A stretch of 64,000 bases of DNA from an uncultured Candidatus Saccharibacteria bacterium (GCA_947166125.1 CAMVCW010000003.1:1-64000); one strand, 5' to 3'; shown: positions 1 to 8,876, numbered from the stretch's first letter. Notes: a model not told the origin generated them from the letters alone. A program made the numbers and translations.

Positions 1-720
1 GGTAGTGGCATCTATACAGATGGCTATACTGAAAAGGATGGTGTCTGGACTTGGAATCCAGTCTCTACTGCTATTACTTCTAACTACTACATTTCTGGCA
101 CTTCCGTTAAACCATCTGCTTGGCCAACCAATAACCACACCACGCCATACTCAGCCGAAGGCGACGACGCATATTACTACACATCTAACACTACTGGTAA
201 TGATACAAGGTATAACTCTCTCCAAGCTTGTAAAAACGCAAGTCATACAGAAGATGAATGTAAGCGTTACTTTGCCGGTAACTATTATAACTGGTCTGCA
301 GCTATAGCTTCCAATAATTCTACCAATATAGGTAGTACAGTAGGAGAAATCGCCTCTAACTCTATTTGTCCTAAAGGTTGGAGACTCCCCAATGCCTCTC
401 AAACAGATAACGTTAACAATGAATTTGGTAGAATGTTTTATAATGCAGGAATCACCGTAAATAAATCTGCCGGTAATGAGTCTGTAGGCTACACAACAGG
501 CGGTTTTAATAAACTACGCTCCAATCCTTACTACTTTGTGCGGTCTGGCTTTATCGAAGGCGGTACCCTGGGCAGTCCCGGCGTCTTCGGCGTCTACTGG
601 TCTAGTACGGTTAGCAGTAGTACCGCCGCTTACATCCTGGGCTTTAATAGTACTGATATCTACCCAGCCCGTAACGACGACAGGTACGACGGGTGGTCTG
701 TACGCTGTGTTGCTCGCTGA
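1..720 (+). CDS. FISUMP-domain surface protein, 5' end outside window
   Basis: The reading frame is open from base 1 to the TGA at 718-720 (239 visible residues), so this is the C-terminal part of a larger protein. Seen: the family motifs AGNYYNWSAA, ICPKGWRLP, YWSSTV and the terminal SVRCVAR, shared with three other proteins in the window. This is the Fibrobacter succinogenes major paralogous (FISUMP) domain, which I take to have a C-type-lectin-like fold. The last ~65 codons align without gaps to the DGR template at 20630. Codons at template AAC positions differ strongly, but many other bases differ too, so this template did not write it directly. Probably surface exposed; ligand unknown. 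The start and any signal peptide are not visible. Confidence 0.85.
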   Translation, partial: GSGIYTDGYTEKDGVWTWNPVSTAITSNYYISGTSVKPSAWPTNNHTTPYSAEGDDAYYYTSNTTGNDTRYNSLQACKNASHTEDECKRYFAGNYYNWSAAIASNNSTNIGSTVGEIASNSICPKGWRLPNASQTDNVNNEFGRMFYNAGITVNKSAGNESVGYTTGGFNKLRSNPYYFVRSGFIEGGTLGSPGVFGVYWSSTVSSSTAAYILGFNSTDIYPARNDDRYDGWSVRCVAR

Positions 721-812
721 AATATAGTGAACAGCTGAATCTACTCACGCCTCAAAATCCTCAAAAATTAATCAAAATCAAAAAATTTTACTTCACCCCC
801 CCAATACCACAC

Positions 813-840
813 AAAAATAACCCCTCTCGGGGTTATTTTT
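813..840. terminator. bidirectional intrinsic terminator
   Basis: A GC stem (AACCCC / GGGGTT, loop TCTC) is flanked by A-runs and T-runs on both sides. It lies between the convergent FISUMP gene and rpsH, so it can end both transcripts. Confidence 0.85.
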
Positions 841-850
841 GTATTATTGA

Positions 851-1252
851 TTACCAAACCTTTACTAAGATTTCGCCGCCTAGGCGATTCTTCTTCGCTT
901 CGCGACCAGTCATTAGACCTTTAGAGGTAGATACAATAATCATACCACGGCCAGATTTAATTACTGGTAAATCTTCGGCTGCCGAATACACCCGGCGGCC
1001 TGGCTTAGACACCTTAGAAATCTCGTTGATTTTAGCTACTGTGCCTGGCTCGTTGATCGTAACTTTTAGCACACCGCGTGGTTTGCCATCAGTTACTTCA
1101 TAGCTGCTCACATAGCCATTTTTCACTAAAACTTCTACAACTTGAGTTTTAAGCTTCGAAGTAGGAACGAGAATTTCATTTTTACCAACCATCACAGCAT
1201 TACGAATACGAGTGATAAGGTCAGCGATTTGATCTGTAGATTGTAATGACAT
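851..1252 (-). CDS. rpsH: 30S ribosomal protein S8
   Basis: 133 residues, the usual S8 length. Seen: N-terminal DLITRIRNAV, a conserved 16S-binding start, and the C-terminal region GRGMIIVSTSKGLMTGREA, typical of bacterial S8. S8 binds the central domain of 16S rRNA early in 30S assembly and can repress spc mRNA translation in E. coli (family knowledge). It is the last gene of the cluster here; a terminator follows at 813-840 where rplF normally stands. Confidence 0.96.
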   Translation of the reverse strand: MSLQSTDQIADLITRIRNAVMVGKNEILVPTSKLKTQVVEVLVKNGYVSSYEVTDGKPRGVLKVTINEPGTVAKINEISKVSKPGRRVYSAAEDLPVIKSGRGMIIVSTSKGLMTGREAKKNRLGGEILVKVW

Positions 1253-1267
1253 TTTCTCTCCTTTCTC

Positions 1268-1537
1268 CTACCAGCTACTCTTAGTTACACCAGGAATTTC
1301 GCCCTTGCTTGCTTTTTCCCGGAAATTAATACGTGAAAGACCAAAGCGGCGCATATAACCGCGTGGACGTCCGTCCAGCATATCGCGGTTTTTTAGCCTA
1401 GTTGGTGAAGCGTTGCGTGGAAGTTTTTGCAAACCTTCCAAATCGCCTGCCGCCTTTAGCTCAGCGCGCTTAGCTTGATATTTTTCGTACATCTTGCGTC
1501 GTTTTTCGTCACGGAGCACTGCAGATTTTTTCGCCAT
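1268..1537 (-). CDS. rpsN: 30S ribosomal protein S14 (zinc-independent type)
   Basis: 89 residues from the ATG preceded by AGGAGA. A longer frame to 1558 would overlap rplE and is less likely. Seen: [14 protein letters not shown] at the N-terminus and the [13 protein letters not shown] signature. No CXXC pairs are present, so this is the C-minus form that does not bind zinc. Part of the 30S head. It lies 1 nt from the rplE stop, so the two are co-translated or co-transcribed. Confidence 0.95.
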   Translation of the reverse strand: MAKKSAVLRDEKRRKMYEKYQAKRAELKAAGDLEGLQKLPRNASPTRLKNRDMLDGRPRGYMRRFGLSRINFREKASKGEIPGVTKSSW

Positions 1538-1538
1538 C

Positions 1539-2135
1539 TTACTTGTCTCCTTTCTCAAACGGCATTCCGAAGAGTTCTAGCAATTTATAGCTTCCTTCCT
1601 TTGAACCATTTTTAATGATAAATGTAACTTCTAGCCCGTGGAGAGCCGCTGCATCTTCAAAAGTAATTTCTGGAAATACAGTCTGTTCCTTTAGACCCAA
1701 GTTATAGTTACCTTGCTTATCAAAAGCCGTGCGGCTTACACCGTGAAAATCACGCACATGTGGCAACGCAATATTAATCAAACGATCTACAAATTCGTAC
1801 ATTTTATCGTTACGAAGCGTAGTGAGATAGCCAACTGGCGCACCCATACCTTTACGAATTTTAAAAGTCGCGATTGATTTCTTTGCCAAACGTGAAGTCG
1901 GTGCTTGACCGGTAATTTTTGCAATTGTTAGTGCTACGGTTTCGGTAAAACGCTTGTCTTCACGTTTCTTACCTACACCACAGGATACAATTACTTTCTT
2001 TAGCTCAGGAACTTGGTTGATATTCTTAAGTCCAAGTTCTTTCGCTAACTTCGCCTTGAGCTCGTTATTGTAAAGAGCTTTGAGGCGTGGTTGTGCTTTA
2101 GCCGTAGCTTTAGCAGCCGTTTTCTTTTCCGCCAT
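1539..2135 (-). CDS. rplE: 50S ribosomal protein L5
   Basis: 198 residues, slightly longer than the common ~180 because of an Ala/Lys-rich N-terminal tail (about residues 1-17). Seen: [18 protein letters not shown] and [15 protein letters not shown], both typical of L5, and a C-terminal [12 protein letters not shown]5 binds 5S rRNA and contacts S13 across the subunit bridge. Its ATG overlaps the rplX stop region by 1 nt. Confidence 0.96.
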   Translation of the reverse strand: MAEKKTAAKATAKAQPRLKALYNNELKAKLAKELGLKNINQVPELKKVIVSCGVGKKREDKRFTETVALTIAKITGQAPTSRLAKKSIATFKIRKGMGAPVGYLTTLRNDKMYEFVDRLINIALPHVRDFHGVSRTAFDKQGNYNLGLKEQTVFPEITFEDAAALHGLEVTFIIKNGSKEGSYKLLELFGMPFEKGDK

Positions 2136-2428
2136 TATTTAGCCCCTTTCTTTGCCTTAGCGTCTTTTTTATCTGCTTTCTTTGCAGTTTTCTCAAACTT
2201 AGCAGCTTCTACTAGTTTAAGATTGGACATATCGATACCTACATGAATAGTTTTCTTACCACCTGCTGGGTTTAAGTAAGATTTCTTCATGTGGCGCTCT
2301 ACCATACCAATACCTTCTAGCATAGCCTTGCCAGCTTTGCGATCAATTTTTACAATTTTAGCTTCTTTACCTTTATTGTCGCCGGAAATTACTAAAACTT
2401 TGTCGTTGATTTTCAAATTCTGTGCCAT
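2135..2428 (-). CDS. rplX: 50S ribosomal protein L24
   Basis: 97 residues. A KOW motif is visible at the start (INDKVLVISGDNKGKEAKIVK), followed by NPAGGKKTIHVGIDMSN. The last ~20 residues are almost all Lys/Ala/Asp, a tail seen on several proteins of this cluster. L24 starts 50S assembly and sits near the peptide tunnel exit. One nt separates it from rplN. Confidence 0.95.
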   Translation of the reverse strand: MAQNLKINDKVLVISGDNKGKEAKIVKIDRKAGKAMLEGIGMVERHMKKSYLNPAGGKKTIHVGIDMSNLKLVEAAKFEKTAKKADKKDAKAKKGAK

Positions 2429-2429
2429 T

Positions 2430-2798
2430 TTAGAGTACCTCCGGTGCTAAGCTAATAATCTTTGAAAAGCCAAGATCACGTAGTTCCCTAGGGATTGGCC
2501 CAAACACACGAGTACCTTTTGGTGTCTTATCGTCGTTTACCAATACTGCTGCGTTTTCATCGAAACGAATCGTAGAACCATCTGGACGACGAATTGGTTG
2601 ACGAGTACGTACGATTACTGCGCGTACTACAGCCTTCTTCTTTACGTTACCAGTTGGTGAAGCTTCCTTCACAGAACAAGTTACGATATCACCAACCCGA
2701 GCATACCTTGCACGAGTACCGCCAAGCACGCGAATTACTCCGAGTTCCTTAGCGCCACTGTTATCGGCTACTTTTAATCTACTTTCTTGTTGAATCAT
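2430..2798 (-). CDS. rplN: 50S ribosomal protein L14
   Basis: 122 residues, the standard length. Seen: [19 protein letters not shown], the near-universal L14 start, and [26 protein letters not shown] at the end. L14 contacts 16S h14 and is the docking site for ribosome silencing factor in bacteria. The order rpsQ-rplN-rplX is conserved. Confidence 0.98.
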   Translation of the reverse strand: MIQQESRLKVADNSGAKELGVIRVLGGTRARYARVGDIVTCSVKEASPTGNVKKKAVVRAVIVRTRQPIRRPDGSTIRFDENAAVLVNDDKTPKGTRVFGPIPRELRDLGFSKIISLAPEVL

Positions 2799-2799
2799 C

Positions 2800-3171
2800 T
2801 TAAGCCTCCCCTCCTTCTACTTCTTCAGCTTCTTTAGCTTCAGAAGCAGCTTTAGCCTTTGCGATTTCATCTGCGCCAATTTTCTCAGCTTCGTAAGCTT
2901 TATTGACGTCTTCTTTTAGTTCGACTGTGCCATGCGAACGCTCAATTACTTTCACCAAAGTATAAGCCTTGGTTTTGGAAAGTGGACGAGTCATTGCAAT
3001 TTGTACACGATCACCTTTTTTGGCTTCGTTCTTTTCATCGTGCGCAGTATATTTACGAGTTTTGGTGTACTGCTTGCGATAAAGTGGGTGAGTCTCGCGA
3101 CTTACGATGGAGACGGTAATGGTCTTATCACGCTTGTCGGAGGTCACTGTCCCTACTAATGTGTGCGCCAT
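2800..3171 (-). CDS. rpsQ: 30S ribosomal protein S17 with C-terminal extension
   Basis: 123 residues against ~85 for the family. Residues 1-85 carry the S17 core ([55 protein letters not shown]). The last ~38 residues are Ala/Glu/Lys-rich and likely helical or disordered. S17 binds 16S h11 and h7. Upstream it abuts rplP directly, with no rpmC between, which is unusual. Confidence 0.95.
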   Translation of the reverse strand: MAHTLVGTVTSDKRDKTITVSIVSRETHPLYRKQYTKTRKYTAHDEKNEAKKGDRVQIAMTRPLSKTKAYTLVKVIERSHGTVELKEDVNKAYEAEKIGADEIAKAKAASEAKEAEEVEGGEA

Positions 3172-3172
3172 A

Positions 3173-3592
3173 TTAGAACTCCTCTTTCTTTATAATTTTA
3201 CATTTCACTGGCAACTTATGCGAAGCAAGTCTTAGAGCTTCACGTGCCTGTTCTTCAGTAACATCCGCAATTTCAAACATTACTGTACCAGCCTTTACTT
3301 TAGCTACGTAGAATTGTGGTTCACCTTTACCGGAACCCATTTTTACGTCCAAAGGTTTCTTAGTGACTGGAGTATGTGGGAAAATCCGAATCCAGATTTT
3401 ACCACCACGCTTAATATAACGTGTGATCGCCTGACGTGCAGCCTCAATTTGGCGGCTATTGATGCGCTCGTTATCTAAAGACATCAAACCAAAATCACCA
3501 AATGCCACTGTGTTGCAGCGAGTTGCTACGCCAGCATTTTTACCTTTACGAACCTTGCGGTGCGCTACTTTCTTTGGAATTAAAATCGCCAT
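3173..3592 (-). CDS. rplP: 50S ribosomal protein L16
   Basis: 139 residues. Seen: [16 protein letters not shown] near the N-terminus, [26 protein letters not shown] and [13 protein letters not shown] in the middle, the classic L16 signatures. L16 organises the A-site region of the 50S. The gene ends 1 nt before rpsQ and starts 1 nt after rpsC. Confidence 0.97.
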   Translation of the reverse strand: MAILIPKKVAHRKVRKGKNAGVATRCNTVAFGDFGLMSLDNERINSRQIEAARQAITRYIKRGGKIWIRIFPHTPVTKKPLDVKMGSGKGEPQFYVAKVKAGTVMFEIADVTEEQAREALRLASHKLPVKCKIIKKEEF

Positions 3593-3593
3593 C

Positions 3594-4220
3594 TTACTTT
3601 TCCCCCTTATAGATCCAAACCTTTACGCCTACGATACCAGCAATGGTTGGTGCGTGATGACAGTGAAAATCAATGTCTGCGCGGAGAGTATGTAGAGGCA
3701 CGGAGCCTTCGATAAACTTTTCGCGACGACTCATTTCAGCGCCGTTCAACCGACCAGCCACCTCAATACGTACACCTTTCGCGCCTGCATTCATAGTAGA
3801 TTGCAAAGCCATCTTTACTGCACGACGGAAATTCATACGCTTACCTAGCTGGAAACCAATGTTTTCAGCTACGAGCTTAGCGTTAAGCTCTGGTTTTTTA
3901 ACTTCTTCTACGTTGATCCGGATGGGTCCGTCAACGATTTTTTCGAGCTGTTTCTTTAGCTCATTGATGCCCGCCCCCTGCTTGCCGATTACCGCGCCAG
4001 CCTTAGCTGTCAAAATCGTAATCGTCGTGAGATTAGCGGAGCGTTCAATATTAACCCGCGCGATGGTTGGGCGCGCCTTAAAGCGTTCCTCAATCGTCTT
4101 GCGAATTTTGTCGTCTTCCACGAGCCAGCGACGAAAGTCTGCCTTGCGGGTAAACCACTTAGAAGACCAATCTTTGCTGATCTGGAGACGGTAAGAGATG
4201 GGATTAACCTTCTGACCCAT
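3594..4220 (-). CDS. rpsC: 30S ribosomal protein S3
   Basis: 208 residues. Starts [17 protein letters not shown] domain is visible with the GxxG-type turn [17 protein letters not shown] (about residues 73-87). The C-terminal half has the S3 signature [44 protein letters not shown]3 lines the mRNA entry channel and has helicase activity there. It lies between rplV and rplP, as usual. Confidence 0.97.
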   Translation of the reverse strand: MGQKVNPISYRLQISKDWSSKWFTRKADFRRWLVEDDKIRKTIEERFKARPTIARVNIERSANLTTITILTAKAGAVIGKQGAGINELKKQLEKIVDGPIRINVEEVKKPELNAKLVAENIGFQLGKRMNFRRAVKMALQSTMNAGAKGVRIEVAGRLNGAEMSRREKFIEGSVPLHTLRADIDFHCHHAPTIAGIVGVKVWIYKGEK

Positions 4221-4221
4221 A

Positions 4222-4638
4222 TTACTTTTTCTCCTTCTTCGCTTCTGCCTTCTTAGCCTCTGGCTTCTCGGCAGCTTTCTTTACTTTCTCTTCGCCGGCG
4301 ACCTCGACGAATATATTACTACTAATCTTTTCATATGGTAACGCGCGACCACGAGAAGCTGGTACATACCGACGCATCCTCGTACCACTAGTTACAAAAA
4401 TTCTGGCAATACGGATAGTTTTTGGATCAATGCTTACCTTAGAATTATTTAGAAGATTAGCATTGGCACTTTCCACCGCTTTAAGTACTGCACGAGCAGC
4501 ACGGCGTGGAGTATGCTCCAAAATTACTACCGCATCAGCTACATAGCGATCTCTCACCAAGCTAGCTACGATATTAGTTTTGCGTGGTTGAGAATCGATA
4601 CCTTTTTCGTATGCGTGCGCAAAATAAGTTTCCGCCAT
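4222..4638 (-). CDS. rplV: 50S ribosomal protein L22
   Basis: 138 residues. The core (about 1-115) contains KTNIVASLVRDRYVADAVVILEHTPRRAARAVLKAVESANAN and the tunnel hairpin GTRMRRYVPASRGRALPYEK, where macrolide-resistance changes occur in other bacteria. The last ~25 residues are Lys/Glu/Ala-rich. L22 lines the exit tunnel. Confidence 0.95.
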   Translation of the reverse strand: MAETYFAHAYEKGIDSQPRKTNIVASLVRDRYVADAVVILEHTPRRAARAVLKAVESANANLLNNSKVSIDPKTIRIARIFVTSGTRMRRYVPASRGRALPYEKISSNIFVEVAGEEKVKKAAEKPEAKKAEAKKEKK

Positions 4639-4641
4639 ATT

Positions 4642-4935
4642 CTAACCCTTTCCTTTCGCAGCCGCAGCTTCTGCAGCTTTTTTACCACCATGACGGCGGA
4701 ACTTGCGAGTTGGCGCAAATTCGCCAAGCTTGTGCCCGACCATATTTTCCGAAATGAATACCGGAACATGAACTTTACCGTTGTGTACGGCAATAGTCCG
4801 GCCCACCATTTCTGGAGAAATAGTAGATTGGCGCGCCCAAGTCTTGATCACGGTGCGATCTTCCGCGGAGAGAGCAGCAACTTTCTTCGCGAGTTTGTAG
4901 TCTACAAATAGACCTTTCTTAAGACTCCGAGACAT
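4642..4935 (-). CDS. rpsS: 30S ribosomal protein S19
   Basis: 97 residues. Seen: [43 protein letters not shown] and [20 protein letters not shown], all standard S19 sequence. It forms a head complex with S13 and contacts the A-site tRNA. The ATG overlaps the last base of rplB. Confidence 0.97.
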   Translation of the reverse strand: MSRSLKKGLFVDYKLAKKVAALSAEDRTVIKTWARQSTISPEMVGRTIAVHNGKVHVPVFISENMVGHKLGEFAPTRKFRRHGGKKAAEAAAAKGKG

Positions 4936-5771
4936 TATTTCCTCTTTCCTTCGTGGCGACTGCGCACGATCATTTTATTAGTTTTCTTATTATGACGAGT
5001 ACGATAACCCAAGGTGAGCTGACCCCATGGAGTACGAGGAGCTTTACCTGAACCGTGTCTACCACCATCACCACCACCGTGTGGGTGATCCGTAGCGTTC
5101 ATCACAACACCACGTACAGTTGGGCGAATGCCCTTACGGCGCCTGCGACCCGCTGCACCAATTTTGATGTTTTGATGCTGTACGTTGGATACTGTACCGA
5201 TTGAAGCTTCACAAGCTACCAATACTTTACGCACTTCACCAGATGGCATCTTAAGGGTGGCATAGCCATTTTCTTTTGCCATTAGCTGTGCGCTGGCACC
5301 AGCTGCGCGCACCATTTGTGCACCCTTACCAGGTGTGAGCTCTACAGCATACACAAAAGTACCTACTGGGATGTTTTCAAGTGGCATCCTTGAAGAATCT
5401 TCTACTTCAATTTCGTCACCAGTCTTGAAAGTAGTACCTTTAGTCATCTTAGTATCAGCTAATACATAATAATATGTACCGTTTTGATCTTTCACCCGAG
5501 CAATGCGTGCACTGCGGTTTGGATCGTATTCAATTTCCTCTACCGTAAGAGTTAAATCTTTTGGTAGATTGTAAGTCATAATCCGATAGTGCCGCTTTAC
5601 ACCACCACCACGGTGACGCACAGTAATACGGCCTTGGTTATTCTTACCTGCCTGTTGCTTTTTCGCCTTCAAAAGTGATTTCATCGGCTTGTTTGTGGTA
5701 ATTTGGTCAAAATCCTGAGTAGTCTTTTGCCTTTGAGCCGGCGTAATCGGGCGATACGCTTTAATAGCCAT
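4935..5771 (-). CDS. rplB: 50S ribosomal protein L2
   Basis: 278 residues, standard. Seen: [17 protein letters not shown], the OB-fold and SH3-like core, and the highly conserved C-terminal [26 protein letters not shown] loop, whose His supports peptidyl-transferase centre assembly. The order rplW-rplB-rpsS is canonical. The gene overlaps both neighbours by 1 nt. Confidence 0.98.
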   Translation of the reverse strand: MAIKAYRPITPAQRQKTTQDFDQITTNKPMKSLLKAKKQQAGKNNQGRITVRHRGGGVKRHYRIMTYNLPKDLTLTVEEIEYDPNRSARIARVKDQNGTYYYVLADTKMTKGTTFKTGDEIEVEDSSRMPLENIPVGTFVYAVELTPGKGAQMVRAAGASAQLMAKENGYATLKMPSGEVRKVLVACEASIGTVSNVQHQNIKIGAAGRRRRKGIRPTVRGVVMNATDHPHGGGDGGRHGSGKAPRTPWGQLTLGYRTRHNKKTNKMIVRSRHEGKRK

Positions 5772-6175
5772 TATTTATTCTCCTTCCCTGCATTCTTGTC
5801 GGCCTTTTTGGCTGTCTTTTCAGCTTTTTTGGCTTCCTTTGCGCTGGTTTTAGTTTCTTCAGGTTCATCAAATACACGAATTGAATCACCTTGTTTTAAT
5901 CTCACATAAGCAAACTTCTTGTCCGAGCGTGTAGTAATGCCAGGATAAGCGTGCTTACCTTTACTATATTTAGTTTTCTTACCGTTGCGGATCAAAGTGC
6001 GAACATCCGTTACAGTTACATTAAATTCTTTTTCTACCATCTTGGCGATTTCTTGCTTACCCATCGTTCGCTTCACTGGGAAAACATAAATCCGGTTGGT
6101 CTGTTCTAGATAACTTTTCTCAGTTGCTCTAGGTTCCAAGAGATGAAGCTTAATATCAGTTTGTTTCTCTGCCAT
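5771..6175 (-). CDS. rplW: 50S ribosomal protein L23 with Lys-rich tail
   Basis: 134 residues against ~95-100 for the family. The core has LLEPRATEKSYLEQTNRIYVFPVKR and VRTLIRNGKKTKYSKGKHAYPGITTRSDKKFAYVRL. About 30 C-terminal residues are Lys/Ala/Glu. L23 is the docking site for trigger factor and SRP at the tunnel exit; whether the tail matters there is not visible. Confidence 0.94.
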   Translation of the reverse strand: MAEKQTDIKLHLLEPRATEKSYLEQTNRIYVFPVKRTMGKQEIAKMVEKEFNVTVTDVRTLIRNGKKTKYSKGKHAYPGITTRSDKKFAYVRLKQGDSIRVFDEPEETKTSAKEAKKAEKTAKKADKNAGKENK

Positions 6176-6176
6176 C

Positions 6177-6776
6177 TTACTTCTCCTCTCCTATTAGCCA
6201 ATTTTCAGTAGCTTTCAGCGCCGCTTCGCTAAACACAATCGCATCTGCGTTCATAATATCAAATACGTTTAGATAAGTAGCACGTATCAATTTTACATTT
6301 GGCAAGTTATTAGTAGAACGCAAAACTTCTGGAGTTTTCTCCGCCGCTACTGCAAGTACATTTTTACCTTCAAGCTTCATATCTTTCAAAACTTTTGCGG
6401 CATCTTTTGTCTTACCAGTAAGTTTAACATCTTTATCTAGTACAAATACTGCTTTTTCAGCATTTTTCATAGACAAAGCTTGGCGTACTGCTAAACGCTT
6501 TGAAGATTTTGCCATCTTCTTGGTGAAATTTTCTTCACCAGTGCGGCCAAAAGCCACACCGCCATGGCGCCAGATTGGGTTACGAGTAGAACCAAAACGT
6601 GCTCTACCAGTACCTTTTTGCTTCCATGGCTTCTTACCGCCACCGCGCACTTCGCCACGCTTCAAAGTTTTAGCGTGTGAACTGCGAGAGTTAGCTAGAT
6701 ATGCATCATAAGCAAGCTTTACGAGTTCGTGGTTTTCTACGGTCAAGCCAAATACATCTTTATTTAGTGTAGCCAT
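6177..6776 (-). CDS. rplD: 50S ribosomal protein L4
   Basis: 199 residues, normal length. Seen: the extended loop RSSHAKTLKRGEVRGGGKKPWKQKGTGRARFGSTRNPIWRHGGVAFG, which reaches the tunnel and is near invariant. In proteobacteria L4 represses the S10 operon; nothing in this leader shows such control. One nt separates it from rplC. Confidence 0.97.
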   Translation of the reverse strand: MATLNKDVFGLTVENHELVKLAYDAYLANSRSSHAKTLKRGEVRGGGKKPWKQKGTGRARFGSTRNPIWRHGGVAFGRTGEENFTKKMAKSSKRLAVRQALSMKNAEKAVFVLDKDVKLTGKTKDAAKVLKDMKLEGKNVLAVAAEKTPEVLRSTNNLPNVKLIRATYLNVFDIMNADAIVFSEAALKATENWLIGEEK

Positions 6777-6777
6777 A

Positions 6778-7398
6778 TTACTCCTTTCCCTCCACGCTTA
6801 CGATACCTTTTTTCGGGCCAGGCACAGCACCTTTTAGCCCAATCAAATTGTTCTCCACATCAATATAGGCCACTACCAAGTTCTTTACAGTTACTTGATC
6901 GTGCCCCATGCGGCCTGGCATCTTTTTGCCTTTCCAAACTTTTTGTGGATACATCGAACCAATCGAACCTACACGGCGGATATTACCCTTAAAACCGTGA
7001 GTATTACGAGATTCGTTAAAGTTCCAGCGTTTTACTGTACCAGCATAGCCTTTACCTTTGCTTGTACCAGTCACTGCAACTTTGTCACCTAATTTGAAAC
7101 TTTCAACAGTGAGAGTGTCACCAAGTTTCATACCTTCAGGAAGTTCATCTACACGAAATTCCTTCAAGACTTTAGGATTAATATTTTCACCAGCCTTTTT
7201 AACATGGCCAGTAACCGACTTGCTCAGATTCTTACCCTGACCATATCCCACCTGCACAGCATTATAACCATCAGTATCGACGGTCTTTATCTGAGTCACT
7301 GCGCAAGGGCCAGCTTGAAGGATAGTTACTGGAGTAACTACGCCATCTTCGCCGATGATCTGAGTCATACCAATTTTGGTGCCGAGAATGACTTGCAT
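6778..7398 (-). CDS. rplC: 50S ribosomal protein L3, first gene of the cluster
   Basis: 206 residues from the ATG at 7398, which has AGGAAAGG upstream and begins MQVILGTKIGMTQ as L3 should. A 21-residue extension upstream is in frame but has no L3 similarity and lies in the leader. Seen: GTSKGKGYAGTVKRWNF and the W-loop with GSIGSMYPQKVWKGKKMPGRMG. L3 shapes the peptidyl-transferase centre. rpsJ, which usually precedes it, is missing. Confidence 0.96.
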   Translation of the reverse strand: MQVILGTKIGMTQIIGEDGVVTPVTILQAGPCAVTQIKTVDTDGYNAVQVGYGQGKNLSKSVTGHVKKAGENINPKVLKEFRVDELPEGMKLGDTLTVESFKLGDKVAVTGTSKGKGYAGTVKRWNFNESRNTHGFKGNIRRVGSIGSMYPQKVWKGKKMPGRMGHDQVTVKNLVVAYIDVENNLIGLKGAVPGPKKGIVSVEGKE

Positions 7399-7556
7399 CC
7401 TGTTCCTTTCCTTTATATTGCCAATTCCGCCTCTGTACAACAGGCAGAATTTTTCTCGCAATTTTTTAATATTTTTACATGTAAATAACTAGACTTTTAG
7501 GCCGGTTTCCGCTCGTGAGTGTCACGGACCTCTCCTTATGTCTAGATAACTCTTAC

Positions 7557-7585
7557 ATTATAGCACACTTTCGCCCCTTTTACAA
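7557..7585 (-). promoter_or_regulatory. promoter of the ribosomal cluster
   Basis: Reading on the minus strand: TTGTAA, 17-nt spacer, TGC-TATAAT. The expected start near 7550 gives a ~150-nt leader before rplC (7399-7550). The leader contains a GC-rich segment (about 7500-7535) that could fold; no S10- or L4-type regulatory structure is recognisable. Confidence 0.8.
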
Positions 7586-7615
7586 CCCTATTTTACATAT
7601 TTCACCCAGGAAAAA

Positions 7616-7639
7616 GGCCCCGGCTTTACAGCCAGAGCC
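7616..7639 (-). terminator. terminator after the small accessory gene
   Basis: On the minus strand GGCTCTGGCT / AGCCGGGGCC forms a stem with a TTAC-type loop, followed by a T-run (A-run at 7611-7615 on plus). It ends the gene at 7654-8121. Confidence 0.75.
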
Positions 7640-7653
7640 AAACGGTGAAAAAT

Positions 7654-8121
7654 TTAACCTACCATTATATCAACATCAACCAATGCTGTCTCGATCGGAT
7701 TTCCGCCCAGATACGTATCAAAGAGCCCTAAGATCTTTTCATCCGCATCACGAAACTTAACCTTATAAATACTGCCGCTATTCGTGGTAACACGAAAAGC
7801 TATCCCTACCAATCTCGGCCACCAAGCCCAGATAAAGACGCGGTCAAGCCAACTAGGACGACGGACCCTATCTATGCTTTTGATGTGCGACGTCAGAATC
7901 ATCGTTCTTCCATCACCAAATCTTTCATCATCGCAAATCTCACCATAAAGCGAGACTGGGTAACCTACAATAATTCCAGCAAAATTAGGATCACGTTCCA
8001 TCGTACTATTGATAAACACCTCGGCAAACTCTGAGCAAATACCCAATGGCGTCTCATCAGGAAAAACAAATTCCCATTTTTTCATACTCCTTTTCTTAAG
8101 GTCCTTGTTTCTGTTTTTCAT
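7654..8121 (-). CDS. uncharacterised accessory protein, family member 1
   Basis: 155 residues, no function recognised. Seen: KKWEFVFPDETP at residues 13-24, a middle segment with ERFGDGRTMILTSHIKSIDRVR, and IAFRVTTNSGSIYKVKFRDADEK near the end. No signal peptide; the hydrophobic patch near 95-110 is too broken for a clear membrane helix. It is a paralog of 8295-8774 (shared WEfaFP..., aFRlTTeSGS) and more distantly of 10504-10902 (WDFVF, SLKIRGYEKFGDKRVITSADI). It has its own promoter and terminator, so each copy is a single-gene unit. Confidence 0.7.
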   Translation of the reverse strand: MKNRNKDLKKRSMKKWEFVFPDETPLGICSEFAEVFINSTMERDPNFAGIIVGYPVSLYGEICDDERFGDGRTMILTSHIKSIDRVRRPSWLDRVFIWAWWPRLVGIAFRVTTNSGSIYKVKFRDADEKILGLFDTYLGGNPIETALVDVDIMVG

Positions 8122-8189
8122 TAAGCACCATCCTTCTTAAGATTTTTTCTGAAAACACAAACAACTACGGAACTACAATTCCACCTTCA

Positions 8190-8218
8190 ATTATACCACA
8201 AATGCCATGAAGAGTCAA
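8190..8218 (-). promoter_or_regulatory. promoter of 7654-8121
   Basis: Minus strand: TTGACT, 17-nt spacer, TATAAT. Strong match; start expected near 8183, leaving a ~60-nt leader. Confidence 0.85.
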
Positions 8219-8248
8219 TATACATTCTCGTTCTTTCGACGAGCAAAA

Positions 8249-8273
8249 AGCTCTGGCCATCACAACCAGAGCT
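8249..8273 (-). terminator. terminator of 8295-8774
   Basis: A perfect 8-bp stem AGCTCTGG / CCAGAGCT with a 9-nt loop, followed on the minus strand by TTTTT. Confidence 0.85.
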
Positions 8274-8294
8274 AATCGACACTAGACAAAAGAA

Positions 8295-8774
8295 TTAGGC
8301 AAAAATGCCACGATAGTGCACCTCATCCGGTGCTCCAAACCTTGCAGTCCAGAGCTGACTCAGGGTCCCTACGGCCGCATCTTTCAGCCATACGGTAAAC
8401 TGTGAGCCACTTTCCGTCGTCAAACGGAAGGCCTGGTCAGGCTTTTTCGGCCAAAACAACCATGACTTAAACCAATTAGCTAAAGATCCTTCTTTAGATG
8501 GAAAAATCTTCTCCATTCTAACCACCGCAGAAGTAGTCGCCCGTACTCCATCTTGAAGATAATCTCCACTAGAAAATACTCCGTGTAATTTCACCTTCAT
8601 GATATCGCCACAGTTAAACACTCTGTCAGTACCCTTTACGAACTTCATCCATTGGCGAACAAATTGCCAACATTCATCTCTTTCTGCCGACATTGGGAAT
8701 GCCAACTCCCAATCATGTACCATCAATACGATGGTAATCGTAGTAATGTTCTTTTCGTCTGTCATTTTTTTCAT
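8295..8774 (-). CDS. uncharacterised accessory protein, family member 2
   Basis: About 159 residues; starts at 8774 or the ATG at 8765 fit the GGGGGA ribosome-binding sequence better than the TTG at 8810. No known domain recognised. Seen: HDWELAFPMSAERDE, a middle MKVKLHGVFSSGDYLQDGVRATT, and FWPKKPDQAFRLTTESGSQFTVWLKDAA. The blocks line up in order with those of 7654-8121 (WEFVFP, RVTTNSGS, FRDAD), so the two are tandem paralogs. Own promoter and terminator. Confidence 0.68.
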   Translation of the reverse strand: MKKMTDEKNITTITIVLMVHDWELAFPMSAERDECWQFVRQWMKFVKGTDRVFNCGDIMKVKLHGVFSSGDYLQDGVRATTSAVVRMEKIFPSKEGSLANWFKSWLFWPKKPDQAFRLTTESGSQFTVWLKDAAVGTLSQLWTARFGAPDEVHYRGIFA

Positions 8775-8838
8775 TCCCCCATAATTTTTAGTATATTTCA
8801 GGTCAGACAAAACACTTCCGGAGTAAACTCCACCTTGG

Positions 8839-8867
8839 ATTATAACACAAGCACTTCAAAAAGTCAA
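8839..8867 (-). promoter_or_regulatory. promoter of 8295-8774
   Basis: Minus strand: TTGACT, 17-nt spacer, TATAAT. Nearly the same layout as the promoter at 8190-8218, in keeping with a duplicated gene unit. Confidence 0.85.
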
Positions 8868-8876
8868 TACATGAAC

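Noticed and set aside
693-1103. Plus-strand frame opposite rpsH
   Set aside because: It lies antisense to a clear ribosomal protein and has no family resemblance. Other long antisense frames over secA, rplC, ppa and gpmI were dropped for the same reason.
7399-7461. N-terminal extension of rplC
   Set aside because: In frame but without L3 similarity; the ATG at 7398 has the better ribosome-binding site.
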